Assembly: GCA_964371225.1 (NCBI GenBank) | Contig: CAYJNA010000011.1 | Coordinates: 1 to 38,654, forward strand | DNA from: CAYJAD01 sp964371225 | GTDB taxonomy: Bacteria > Desulfobacterota > Desulfovibrionia > Desulfovibrionales > Desulfovibrionaceae | Length of the DNA: 38,654 nucleotides | Reading direction: 5' to 3' | Shown: positions 23,350 through 31,906 of the stretch, piece after piece | Position numbering within the stretch: the stretch's first letter is position 1 | How the letters are laid out: every line of letters starts with the position of its first letter | Notes under the pieces: model-generated | What the model saw: only the letters and a program-made list of their open reading frames with translations | Database searches by the model: none | What the model was told of the DNA's origin: nothing | Program-made: the position numbers and the translations under genes

Positions 23350-24585
23350 TTAAAATATATTTTTAATTTTATAATATACTTCTTTAACAAGCATAAAAAC
23401 AAATTTCCAAGGATATTTTATGTATTTTAAACGACGTTCCACATTTTCAAAACGATTTTCAACATGTTGCAAACGTAAATGCAAGTTATTAAATATAGGT
23501 AAAAATATAGTTGTTAAATCTGTTGTACTAGGTTCGTTCAGACTGATAATATTTTCAGGAAATACATCATTAAAAAGTTTTCCGTCCTCTCGCCCTAAAT
23601 ATTCGCGAGCTATTGCAGCATTATCTTCTTCATAGAGAGCTAAAAATTCTCTGCGTTCATCAGGCTCCATAAAACCTGTATTAGAAAAACTTCCTATTTT
23701 TTCAAGGCAAAGCAATTGATTTAGTTGAGAATATTTACTTATCATTTCTACATTTTGGCCTGAATTTGAGTAGTTTTTTCTAAAAACATATAGAATTTTA
23801 TCTAATTCTCCGTTTAAATACTTTTTGTCTAACTCCTTTATATATTTTTCTTGTTCGCTAATAGACATTCTAAACTTTTCATCAAAGGCAATTCGTATAC
23901 GTAATGCTTCTGGAGACAATGAATAATTTTTTTCTCGCTGTGGTATATCAGGTAAAGTAATGTTTTTTAAACCTACTGTTTGCAAAAAATCACTAACAAC
24001 ATCACCGTTTAATAGAGCGTCTTTTTCAAAAATACGAACAATTACATTTTGTTTTCCAAAAAGTTCAGTATAATCATCAAGATGCTTTTTAAAAAATAAA
24101 GATTTTTTTAAATCATCTTTCAACATTTTTTCTTTAGTTAACATTCCAGTTTTAGCCCATTGCGCATATAAAGATTCTAAAAATATATCTTGGCGTCGCA
24201 AGTAAATTATAACTTTTATGTTAAACTCTTTAAATACATTATAAAATTTTTTCACTCTTGCAGTTGATACTACTCTATAGTCATCAACTGCATCTAAAGA
24301 AAATCCTTCTTGACTAAAAATAATATTATCTTTTATTTCTTCTATATTATCATTTACATAAATTTTTAGTTCTGCATTCAATTTTTCAGAAAAAATCTTT
24401 TCATCATCAGGAAAGCATAAATTTTCTTGCAGTAGACTAAACATTTTATTGTGATTATGATACTGGAAATTTTTTTCAGATAATATTCCACAATTTTGCA
24501 TATATTGCAGTGTATTTTGTATCGATGTAGTTCCAGTTTTAGGCAAACCTATATGTAAAAAAATATTTTTATTTTTCATATACAT
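23350..24585 (-). CDS. Sulfotransferase-like protein 1
   Basis: This is a 411-residue paralogue of the next gene. The PAPS 5'-phosphosulfate loop is FLHIGLPKTGTTSIQNT (residues 9-25), closer to the usual PKTGTT consensus than the copy at 22050-23291. The 3'-phosphate region is VIIYLRRQDIFLESLYAQW. The catalytic half (1-300) has diverged from its partner, while the C-terminal segment 301-395 is almost the same. Translation could start at Met1 or Met3 (MYMKNK); no strong Shine-Dalgarno discriminates. It lies 25 bases behind the ABC exporter gene and 58 before its paralogue. It probably sulfates the exported glycan. The acceptor and the order relative to glycosylation are unknown. Confidence 0.82.
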   Translation of the reverse strand: MYMKNKNIFLHIGLPKTGTTSIQNTLQYMQNCGILSEKNFQYHNHNKMFSLLQENLCFPDDEKIFSEKLNAELKIYVNDNIEEIKDNIIFSQEGFSLDAVDDYRVVSTARVKKFYNVFKEFNIKVIIYLRRQDIFLESLYAQWAKTGMLTKEKMLKDDLKKSLFFKKHLDDYTELFGKQNVIVRIFEKDALLNGDVVSDFLQTVGLKNITLPDIPQREKNYSLSPEALRIRIAFDEKFRMSISEQEKYIKELDKKYLNGELDKILYVFRKNYSNSGQNVEMISKYSQLNQLLCLEKIGSFSNTGFMEPDERREFLALYEEDNAAIAREYLGREDGKLFNDVFPENIISLNEPSTTDLTTIFLPIFNNLHLRLQHVENRFENVERRLKYIKYPWKFVFMLVKEVYYKIKNIF

Positions 24586-24610
24586 TACTCTTTATCTGTT
24601 TTGATTTAAT

Positions 24611-26392
24611 TTATATTTTTTTACTTTCTTGTTGTAAAAACAGTTTATATTCCTCAAGAGCTTCTACATCGCTTTGAACACATTTAAGCTCACCATCATG
24701 TAGCCAATAAACTTTATCACAACCTTCTACAGTACTTAAACGGTGCGCCACCATAACAATGGTAAGGTTTTCCCGCAAGTTCAAAATGGTTTTCTGAATA
24801 GCAGCCTCCGCAGCGCCGTCCAGTGCTGATGTGGCCTCATCAAAAAGAAGAATATCAGGCCTTGCGTATAAGGCTCTGGCAATGGCCACCCTTTGTATTT
24901 GCCCCCCCGAAAGACGTACACCGCGATCTCCCAACCGTGTTTGTATGCCTTCAGGAAGATCTTGTAAAAAGGTAATGGCAGCCATGCGACAGCATTCCAA
25001 CACCCATGCCTCATCAATATCCTTTCCCCAATCGGAAAAAGCTATATTCTGCGCTAAAGAGGCATCCATAATATAGGGAGCCTGTGGTACATAGCCAATA
25101 TTTAAAAAACCCGGCTTTGGCGCCACCTCTTTACCATCCACCATAAAAGAACCTTCGCTGTGAGGTAATAAGCCTGTGAGTACATTCACAAGGGTACTTT
25201 TTCCTGCACCCGATAAACCCACTAAGCCTACCATGTCACCCTTATTAATGGTCATGGAGATATGAAATAAAGCTTTTTTTTGTGCTTTGGGGTATGTAAA
25301 TCCTAATTGTTGCAATTCTATGCATTGCGTAAAAGATTCTTTTTGTACTAGTGATTGGTCTTGCGGAATATCCTGACACTTTTGCACTAAACGTTGCGCC
25401 GGCGTAAAACAGGACTTAATTTGCAAGGTAGCGCCCACAAATTTGTTCATGGCCGGTAACAAGCGCCAAGACACACCCGCCATAAGCGTGAGCGTACCTG
25501 TTATGGTGGCCACATTTTCTTGCTGCCATTGCAAGAGCAACACTGTTCCTAGCAGAAGAGCAAGGCCTAAACTTTCCAATACCCATTGAGGCAAGGGAGG
25601 ATATAAGCTCTGTCGTGCAACAATGCGCACTAACGACGATGCATAAGAGGCATAACTTTCATAGAAAGGTTCACGTTGATTATAAATGTGTATTTCACGC
25701 ATACCCTGCAAGGCATAGTGTGTAACTTTACCTGCCAAAATACTTTGTTGCGCACTGGCTTCACCCAACATGCGTACCTTTTTCTGGGTAATCTTATAAA
25801 TAAGTACAGCCACCACACCACAAACACCAAATAAGAGAACAGAGGCCTGCGGCGCCACCACCAGTGCAGCCACTACAAGCACCAACATGATGCTAACTTG
25901 AGTTGCAGCAATAAGTGTCCCAAGCCAAAGAGTAGACACTTGCATACGCCAGCCTATATGCCCCCCAAGCTCCGAGAGGTTTTGTTGCGTATACCACAAA
26001 AAAGGAGCGTAAAGGTAAGTTTTAAAGACGTGCAAACCCACATCCCATGCTATGGTTTGCGCAACCTTAGTTTGACGGTAGGTCATATATGCCGTGGCCA
26101 TATTTTTACAAATGGTAGCTCCCACCACCAAACACAGCACAGCAGTAAGCATGGCAACCACCGGCGGCGCAGAGCTTACTGTGGTAATATGTAAAAAAGC
26201 TTCTCCCACCACAGGCAGTTTTTGCAAGCTTTCAGGTGAAGATAAAGCAACCCCCAGTAAAGAAATAACCCCCGCCAGGGCAATTTCAAAAAAACCCACC
26301 ACCAGCATAATAACACTCACCCCAATAAGCTGACGCTTATGCGCGGTGGGGAGCATGGCATATGTTGCTTTTAATATATCTAATGTTGTCAC
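24611..26392 (-). CDS. ABC exporter, fused permease and ATPase (flippase type)
   Basis: This is a 593-residue half-transporter with an N-terminal six-helix exporter domain (about 18-320; hydrophobic stretches near 22-48, 78-95, 158-200 and 270-315) and a C-terminal nucleotide-binding domain. Walker A GLSGAGKST lies near 392, a Q-loop in IGYVPQAPYIMD, signature LSGGQIQRVAIAR near 495, Walker B DILLFDEATSALD near 514, and the H-loop in MVAHRLSTVEGC. It would act as a homodimer. In this setting a PglK-like role, flipping lipid-linked oligosaccharide across the inner membrane, is the best guess. It is the first gene of the minus-strand glycan operon and diverges from 26583-27458. Its GC content is clearly higher than that of the sulfotransferase genes that follow. 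Lipid or peptide export remains an alternative. Confidence 0.88.
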   Translation of the reverse strand: MTTLDILKATYAMLPTAHKRQLIGVSVIMLVVGFFEIALAGVISLLGVALSSPESLQKLPVVGEAFLHITTVSSAPPVVAMLTAVLCLVVGATICKNMATAYMTYRQTKVAQTIAWDVGLHVFKTYLYAPFLWYTQQNLSELGGHIGWRMQVSTLWLGTLIAATQVSIMLVLVVAALVVAPQASVLLFGVCGVVAVLIYKITQKKVRMLGEASAQQSILAGKVTHYALQGMREIHIYNQREPFYESYASYASSLVRIVARQSLYPPLPQWVLESLGLALLLGTVLLLQWQQENVATITGTLTLMAGVSWRLLPAMNKFVGATLQIKSCFTPAQRLVQKCQDIPQDQSLVQKESFTQCIELQQLGFTYPKAQKKALFHISMTINKGDMVGLVGLSGAGKSTLVNVLTGLLPHSEGSFMVDGKEVAPKPGFLNIGYVPQAPYIMDASLAQNIAFSDWGKDIDEAWVLECCRMAAITFLQDLPEGIQTRLGDRGVRLSGGQIQRVAIARALYARPDILLFDEATSALDGAAEAAIQKTILNLRENLTIVMVAHRLSTVEGCDKVYWLHDGELKCVQSDVEALEEYKLFLQQESKKI

Positions 26393-26582
26393 AAAGAGCC
26401 TATTTCAATTTAAAATTCTAGGTAAAATTTGAGGTGAGAATAATGTCGTAAAAAGGTATACTTGTCAATTTTTGTTTTACCACAAAGCTATACTTGCATA
26501 AACTAGTTAATTATGACATTTTTTATTGGATGTACTAGTCATGTCAAAGCTACATTCGAAACTTAACTAATTATTTTAGCGT
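26393..26582. promoter_or_regulatory. Divergent promoter region of the two glycan operons
   Basis: This AT-rich 190-base region lies between divergent operons. It contains a TGACAT...ATGTCA inverted repeat (about 26514-26552), with two ACTAGT hexamers nearby (about 26502 and 26532). I cannot assign -35/-10 boxes with confidence. Shared regulation of both operons from here is likely by position. Confidence 0.4.
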
Positions 26583-27458
26583 ATGAAGAAAAAACACCCC
26601 CCTTTTTTTACTATTATTACTGCAACATATAATGCTCAAAGCACCCTACCTTGCCTTCTAGAGTCATTGGCAAAGCAACGTTGCCAAGACTTTGTCTGGG
26701 TATGTCAGGATGGCGCCAGCACCGATGGCACTATGGAAATTGCGCGCGCATGGCAGGATAAAATACATATATCCGCCCATAGTGAAAAAGATAACGGTAT
26801 TTATGATGCGTGGAATAAAGCCATAGCAAGAGAAGATCACAATCTGGGTGAGTGGGTGTTATTTTTAGGCGCTGATGACCAATTACATGACGAAGATGTT
26901 TTAACCAAAGTACAGTGCACCCTTTCGCAACTGAATCATGATGTACTTTTTGGTGTAGGCGAAGTCGAATTCTACGTAACAGGCTCAAACTACTCACATA
27001 CATCTCATACAGACATCCATACGAATTTTGCAAATCGAATGATAAAAAACCCTTTTGCGCATACAGGCCTCTTTTCTCGATCTAACACCATACGCCAAAA
27101 TAGATTTAATATAAAATTTAAAATCGCTGGAGATCAAGATTGGATTTTACAGACATGGAAGCACCCTTCCCAAGCCCATCATTTACAGCAAGTTACGACC
27201 AAAATGCTTTTAGGTGGCATTTCATCCTCTGCACACAATCGCAGGATAGTCTACTGGGAAAATTTCAAAGCTTGTGCTAACAATTTTCCATTTCGTATTT
27301 TTCACTACATTGGGCTTAATATGTATGCAACATGGAAATATAAATGGTGGAGAGGAAAATTGCAGGTAAAAAACATTTGTCAAAAACATCATTTACTTCA
27401 AAATTTATGGTCTTTTTTACAGCGTACACGTAAAAAAATGCTAAAAACAAATGACTAA
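26583..27458 (+). CDS. GT2 glycosyltransferase (WcaE-like)
   Basis: The protein has 291 residues. The GT-A domain opens with FFTIITATYNAQSTLPCLLESL. The donor site includes QDGASTDGTMEIA, DNGIYDAWNKAI and the metal-binding GADD (about 98-101). This layout, with D.GIYDA.NK, is typical of WcaE-like GT2 enzymes of colanic-acid-type clusters. The C-terminus is basic and aromatic (CATWKYKWWRGKL), suggesting membrane association. It is the first gene of the plus-strand run, has no clear Shine-Dalgarno, and is a paralogue of 31907-32752. It adds a sugar to a lipid-linked or polymer acceptor; the specificity is unknown. Confidence 0.88.
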   Translation: MKKKHPPFFTIITATYNAQSTLPCLLESLAKQRCQDFVWVCQDGASTDGTMEIARAWQDKIHISAHSEKDNGIYDAWNKAIAREDHNLGEWVLFLGADDQLHDEDVLTKVQCTLSQLNHDVLFGVGEVEFYVTGSNYSHTSHTDIHTNFANRMIKNPFAHTGLFSRSNTIRQNRFNIKFKIAGDQDWILQTWKHPSQAHHLQQVTTKMLLGGISSSAHNRRIVYWENFKACANNFPFRIFHYIGLNMYATWKYKWWRGKLQVKNICQKHHLLQNLWSFLQRTRKKMLKTND

Positions 27459-27509
27459 CTCTACCATGACAACATTTTATTATTGTTAACTATTAAAAAA
27501 ATACGTATC

Positions 27510-28553
27510 ATGCCAAAAATCACTGTTGCCATACCAACCTACAATGATGCAAACTATATTGTTGATGCGATAGAGTCTGTCCTCACACAAAATTTCAAAA
27601 ATTTTGAACTGCTTATAATCATTGATGGCTCTACAGATACCACCGCTGACTTGGTAGCTACATATACCGATGAACGCATACGCGTTATACATTTTTTTGA
27701 AAATAAAGGTCGTCCTTTTGTACGTAATACCGCTTTACGCGAAGCACAAGGAGAGTATCTAACTTGGCTTGATGCCGATGATATCAGCACCCCAGACAGG
27801 CTTGAAAAATTAATACATTTTATGGATGCCCACCCTCATATTTCTGCTTGTGGCTCGGCCATAGAATTTTTTAATGAAAAAAGCGGAAAACTTATACCGC
27901 AATGTACACATGAAAACATTAGCGCTTATGCCATTTGGGGCTGCAGTATAGCCAATGCCACTACTTGCTTACGCCTTGAAGATATACGTACACACAACTT
28001 GCAGTATAATGAAAATATGAAAAGGGTAGAAGATTATTTATTTGCCATTGATTTACTTTTCAATACACCACTAAAAACAGCAAATATAACCGACACTCTT
28101 TATCATTATAGATATTTTAATCGCCCAAGTAGTCCCGAATATCATGTTAAAGCTACACAATATTTACTTGCATATCTCCACTTACCTCATGATATATTAT
28201 CCGCACAAAAACATGCAGCCCTTACTTTAAAAAACTATAACAGTATACAAAATTTTTCTGCAGAAGAAATTTTACAATGGACGAATACGCTTTATGAAAA
28301 AATAGTATATCATAAAACAGTTCCTATTGAATCTTTTATACAAGCCGTAAATCATTTCACTGATGAATTTTTAGATTCACGTCCTAATATTTTAAACAAC
28401 CTTATGTATTACAAAAATCTTCCTCTGGCAAAAACGCGAAATATACCTATATTTATTGTTAAAAAAATTACAAAAAGAATCTGTTCTCATAGTAAGTCTT
28501 TACAATACTTGTGGAATATTTCTAGAAAAATGATACATACGATTAAGAAATAA
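27510..28553 (+). CDS. GT2 glycosyltransferase
   Basis: This inverting GT-A transferase has 347 residues from the ATG at 27510. The frame extends to a TTG at 27483, but the family's first strand starts right at MPKITVAIPTYNDANYIVDAI. Motifs are IIDGSTDTT, ENKGRPFVRNTAL and metal-binding WLDADD. It is clearly related to 29550-30563 along its whole length (same MPK[IV]TVA start, ENKGRPF.RNTAL, later KYRYF/HYRYF and tail). The two enzymes probably make comparable linkages after duplication. The C-terminal 40 residues are basic. It lies 51 bases behind the previous gene in the same direction. Confidence 0.88.
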   Translation: MPKITVAIPTYNDANYIVDAIESVLTQNFKNFELLIIIDGSTDTTADLVATYTDERIRVIHFFENKGRPFVRNTALREAQGEYLTWLDADDISTPDRLEKLIHFMDAHPHISACGSAIEFFNEKSGKLIPQCTHENISAYAIWGCSIANATTCLRLEDIRTHNLQYNENMKRVEDYLFAIDLLFNTPLKTANITDTLYHYRYFNRPSSPEYHVKATQYLLAYLHLPHDILSAQKHAALTLKNYNSIQNFSAEEILQWTNTLYEKIVYHKTVPIESFIQAVNHFTDEFLDSRPNILNNLMYYKNLPLAKTRNIPIFIVKKITKRICSHSKSLQYLWNISRKMIHTIKK

Positions 28554-28582
28554 ATTTAACTATACCGTGAGCTCGTTACAAT

Positions 28583-29545
28583 ATGTTCGTAAAAAATTCT
28601 GATATATCCCCATCTCTATCTATTATTGTGGCAACCTATAATAGAGCACATATATTGAGCCATTGCTTACAATCACTTGTAGAACAAAATGTACCACAAG
28701 ATACTTTTGAAGTTATAGTTATTAACAATAACTCCTCTGATAATACCCAAGAAATAGTACAATGTTTTTGCGGAAAAATAAAAAACCTAAAACTCATTGA
28801 AGAAAAAAAACAAGGCCTAAGTCATGCGCGCAATGCTGGTATAGCTGCAGCGCAAACCCCTTGGATTGCTAGCCTAGACGATGATGCCAAAGCACACACA
28901 AATTGGGTACAAACTATTTTAGAAGAAATAGAAAAAGATACTTTTGATTGTTTTGGTGGCCCTTACCTTGCGTGGCATCATTATGGCCCAGCTCCCCATT
29001 GGTTTTCAAGTGAATGGGAAACTTCTAAGAACCGTTTCAATTTTTACGGCATACTACCTGAAAAATCAGGACTTCACCCAACAGGGGGCAACTGTGTTTT
29101 TCGTAAAAAGCTTGTAGAAGATATGGGAGGATTTGACACAAATCTAGGCATGACAGGCAATACATGCGCTTATGGTGAAGAAACACAACTTTTTGAAAAT
29201 ATGCGTAACGCCGGTTTTCGTCTTGGCTCTGTACCTAGCCTTCTTATAGACCATTGCGTCCTACCCCATAAATATACACTAAAGTGGCGTATACACTCTG
29301 CCTATGCCCATGGTTATTCTTTACCTAGTATAGAACCTGAATATGCTACACTAAAACTTTTACCACGTCGTTTGGCTGGAATTTTCAAAAGAATTATATT
29401 TATACCTATGAAGCTAAGGCAAGAAATCAAAGCTAAGCATGCATGGCAACGTATTTTTTTAGAAAGTAGTTATGATTTGATATGGTCTATAGGCTTATTT
29501 ATGGCCTGCCTTCATGCGCAATTACCAAAGACGAGGAAGCAATAA
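28583..29545 (+). CDS. GT2 glycosyltransferase
   Basis: The protein has 320 residues. The GT-A domain shows LSIIVATYNRAHILSHCLQSL, VINNNSSDNTQEIV, GLSHARNAGIAAA and the acidic motif SLDDDAK. A following FGGPYLAWHHYGPAP and a later GEETQLFENMRNAGF match the acceptor and catalytic-base region of family 2 enzymes that modify surface polysaccharides. The C-terminus carries a basic stretch and a hydrophobic helix (LIWSIGLFMACL). It is not a close relative of the other GT2 genes here. It ends five bases before the start of the next gene, in the same run. Confidence 0.88.
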   Translation: MFVKNSDISPSLSIIVATYNRAHILSHCLQSLVEQNVPQDTFEVIVINNNSSDNTQEIVQCFCGKIKNLKLIEEKKQGLSHARNAGIAAAQTPWIASLDDDAKAHTNWVQTILEEIEKDTFDCFGGPYLAWHHYGPAPHWFSSEWETSKNRFNFYGILPEKSGLHPTGGNCVFRKKLVEDMGGFDTNLGMTGNTCAYGEETQLFENMRNAGFRLGSVPSLLIDHCVLPHKYTLKWRIHSAYAHGYSLPSIEPEYATLKLLPRRLAGIFKRIIFIPMKLRQEIKAKHAWQRIFLESSYDLIWSIGLFMACLHAQLPKTRKQ

Positions 29546-29549
29546 TATC

Positions 29550-30563
29550 ATGCCCAAGGTCACCGTTGCCATGCCCGTCTACAATGACGAAAAACATTTA
29601 CGCGAAGCCATAGATTCCATTTTACAACAAAGTTTCACGGATTTTGAGCTACTCATCATCAACGATGGCTCCACAGATGCTTCCATGAATATTGTTAAAA
29701 GCTACACCGACCCCCGCATTCGCATTATCTCTTTTGCAGAAAATAAAGGGCGCCCCTTTGCACGCAATACGGCCTTAGACAATGCCCAAGGAGTATATCT
29801 TGCATGGATGGACAGTGATGACATTGCCACTGTAGACCGTCTTGAAAAGCAAGTCCTTTTCATGGATACACATCCTGAAATAGACATCTGCGGCGCAGCC
29901 ATGGAGTTTTTTAATGAAGCTCATTTTATCGCTAGACCTCCTGTGGATTTTCAAACCATTCAAGCGCGTATGCTCTTTGAATGCTGCATTTTAAACCCCA
30001 CAGCCTTCATGCGACGTGAAAGCCTAGCCACACATTCTTTGCGCTATCGCCAAGATATGCTACGCGTGCAGGATTATCTTTTTTGGATTGACGCCATTAT
30101 TGGTAATCCTTTGCATGCGGCAAATATGACGGATATACTCATAAAATATCGCTATTTTCACCGCCCCACTTCGCGTACTTACCATATAAAGGCTGTGCGC
30201 TACCTTCTTGAATACCTTAAGCTTCCCAGCACAGAAGAGAACGCTATTAAGCATACTATCCTCTCTTTAGAAAGTTTTCATACTGAAGACAAAATTCCTG
30301 TAAAAGAAATTTTGCTCTGGGCTAATACTCTCTACCAAGCCCTCCCCCAGCAAACATGCCTCTCGTATACACATGCAGTACAGGAATTACATAACAAAGT
30401 TGAACGCTTTCTCACGCATGTGCCACAGCCTTGGCGATATATTTCCTACTATAAAACACTTCCCGTAGGTAAAAAATGTAATAGCGCCAAGCTTTTTTTC
30501 ATGCTCATAGCACGCCTACTACACACTCATTGGAAGAAAATGCGCGCAAGGAAATCCTCATGA
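29550..30563 (+). CDS. GT2 glycosyltransferase, paralogue of 27510-28553
   Basis: The protein has 337 residues from the ATG at 29550, which is preceded by GAGGAA (29533-29538). An upstream in-frame ATG at 29514 lies inside the previous gene and is less likely. Motifs are VTVAMPVYNDEKHLREAI, INDGSTDAS, ENKGRPFARNTAL and WMDSDD (metal site). It is homologous along its length to 27510-28553 but more GC-rich, so the duplication is not recent or one copy came from elsewhere. Its stop overlaps the following GT4 start (ATGA), implying coupled translation. Confidence 0.88.
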   Translation: MPKVTVAMPVYNDEKHLREAIDSILQQSFTDFELLIINDGSTDASMNIVKSYTDPRIRIISFAENKGRPFARNTALDNAQGVYLAWMDSDDIATVDRLEKQVLFMDTHPEIDICGAAMEFFNEAHFIARPPVDFQTIQARMLFECCILNPTAFMRRESLATHSLRYRQDMLRVQDYLFWIDAIIGNPLHAANMTDILIKYRYFHRPTSRTYHIKAVRYLLEYLKLPSTEENAIKHTILSLESFHTEDKIPVKEILLWANTLYQALPQQTCLSYTHAVQELHNKVERFLTHVPQPWRYISYYKTLPVGKKCNSAKLFFMLIARLLHTHWKKMRARKSS

Positions 30564-31801
30564 AAGTTCTCCACTGTAGCTCTTACTTAAATGGTGGCGC
30601 AGGCATAGCGACACAACGCTTACATGTAGCACTTCAAGAAAGCGGCAAGTGCTGCTCATCCATTGGGGTACGTAAGAAAAACCATGCCGACCCCCATGTC
30701 ATGGAATTAGCGCACCCTGTGGATATTTTTCTGACACGATTGAGCAATCTCCCCTTACGCGTGATAAAGAAAGATCCAGATGTATTTTTTTCATCCTACC
30801 TTTTACCCAATACCATTGCGCATGAAATAAAAAAAATACAGCCAGATATTGTGCACTTACATTGGATTTCTAATTTCATGAGTCCTTGGACATTGCGTCA
30901 AGTGGCCAAACTTTCAATGCCTGTGATTTGGACATTGCACGATACATGGCCTTTTACAGGAGGATGCCATTACGGCACCTGCACCAAGTGGCAACAAGAA
31001 TGCCTTCAATGCCCTTTACTTAAATACGGTACAGGAAACCTTGCCCACCTCGTATGGCAAGAAAAAAAGAAAACCTACGCTAACTTACAACCGCATATAG
31101 TGGTTCCAAGTATTAAACTGATGCAAAAAGTTCAAAACAGCTCTTTATTGCAGACCTTTCCCGCTACACACATACCAAATGCAGTAGATTCTCAAATATT
31201 TTACCCTATAGATAAAAAACTGGCACGACAGCAGCTAGGGCTCAAAGAAGATACTTTTTATATTCTTTTTGGCGCCATATCTGCCATATCAGACCATAAT
31301 AAAGGCTACGATTTACTCAAAGACGCATTAGAAATCCTTGCCAGCAATAGTGCCACATCCTGTCAGTGTCTTATTTTTGGTGCTTCAGAGGGCCCTCCCC
31401 TTCCCTTACCTACCACATTTTTAGGACACATTAATGAGCAACACACTCTCGCTCTTGCCTATGCCGCAGCAGATGTTTTTGTATGCCCTTCACGAGAAGA
31501 AAGCTTTTCCAATACAACGTTAGAATCTCTTGCTTGCGGTACCCCTATGGTGGGTTTTGATATTGGCGGTATTCCTGATATGGTTACACATAAGGAAAGT
31601 GGTTATATAGCTACGCCTTATGACACCAAGGATCTCGCCCGCGGTATTGCATATATTTTGGAAGATGACGCGCGTCGCCAATATATGGGACAACAAGCCC
31701 GAAGCACTGTAGAGGAGCGTTATTCTTCCCCTGTGGTGGCAAAGCAGTATATAAAACTCTATGAAGAGCTTTTAGCAAAAAAGGGCAAAGCCTTCTCATA
31801 A
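30560..31801 (+). CDS. GT4-family glycosyltransferase, paralogue of 17012-18259
   Basis: The protein has 413 residues from the ATG at 30560, which is preceded by AAGGAAA; a frame extension to 30530 lies within the upstream gene. Features are MKVLHCSSYLNGGAGIATQRLH, VHLHWISNFMSPW, WTLHDTWPFTGGCHYGTC with C..CP, and the donor domain KGYDLL, DVFVCPSREESFSNTTLESLACGTPMVGF and IGGIPDMV. It shares order and most motifs with the GT4 gene at 17012-18259, on the opposite strand. It is a cytoplasmic or peripheral retaining glycosyltransferase. The sugar is unknown. Confidence 0.9.
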   Translation: MKVLHCSSYLNGGAGIATQRLHVALQESGKCCSSIGVRKKNHADPHVMELAHPVDIFLTRLSNLPLRVIKKDPDVFFSSYLLPNTIAHEIKKIQPDIVHLHWISNFMSPWTLRQVAKLSMPVIWTLHDTWPFTGGCHYGTCTKWQQECLQCPLLKYGTGNLAHLVWQEKKKTYANLQPHIVVPSIKLMQKVQNSSLLQTFPATHIPNAVDSQIFYPIDKKLARQQLGLKEDTFYILFGAISAISDHNKGYDLLKDALEILASNSATSCQCLIFGASEGPPLPLPTTFLGHINEQHTLALAYAAADVFVCPSREESFSNTTLESLACGTPMVGFDIGGIPDMVTHKESGYIATPYDTKDLARGIAYILEDDARRQYMGQQARSTVEERYSSPVVAKQYIKLYEELLAKKGKAFS

Positions 31802-31906
31802 GGAGTCGATGCTGAAAAACGTGCATAATTTGAACAATATTTTCTACCATAATGGACTTTTTATACAAAACTTGTCCACAAATAATCTTTATGATAAATA
31901 ACTACC

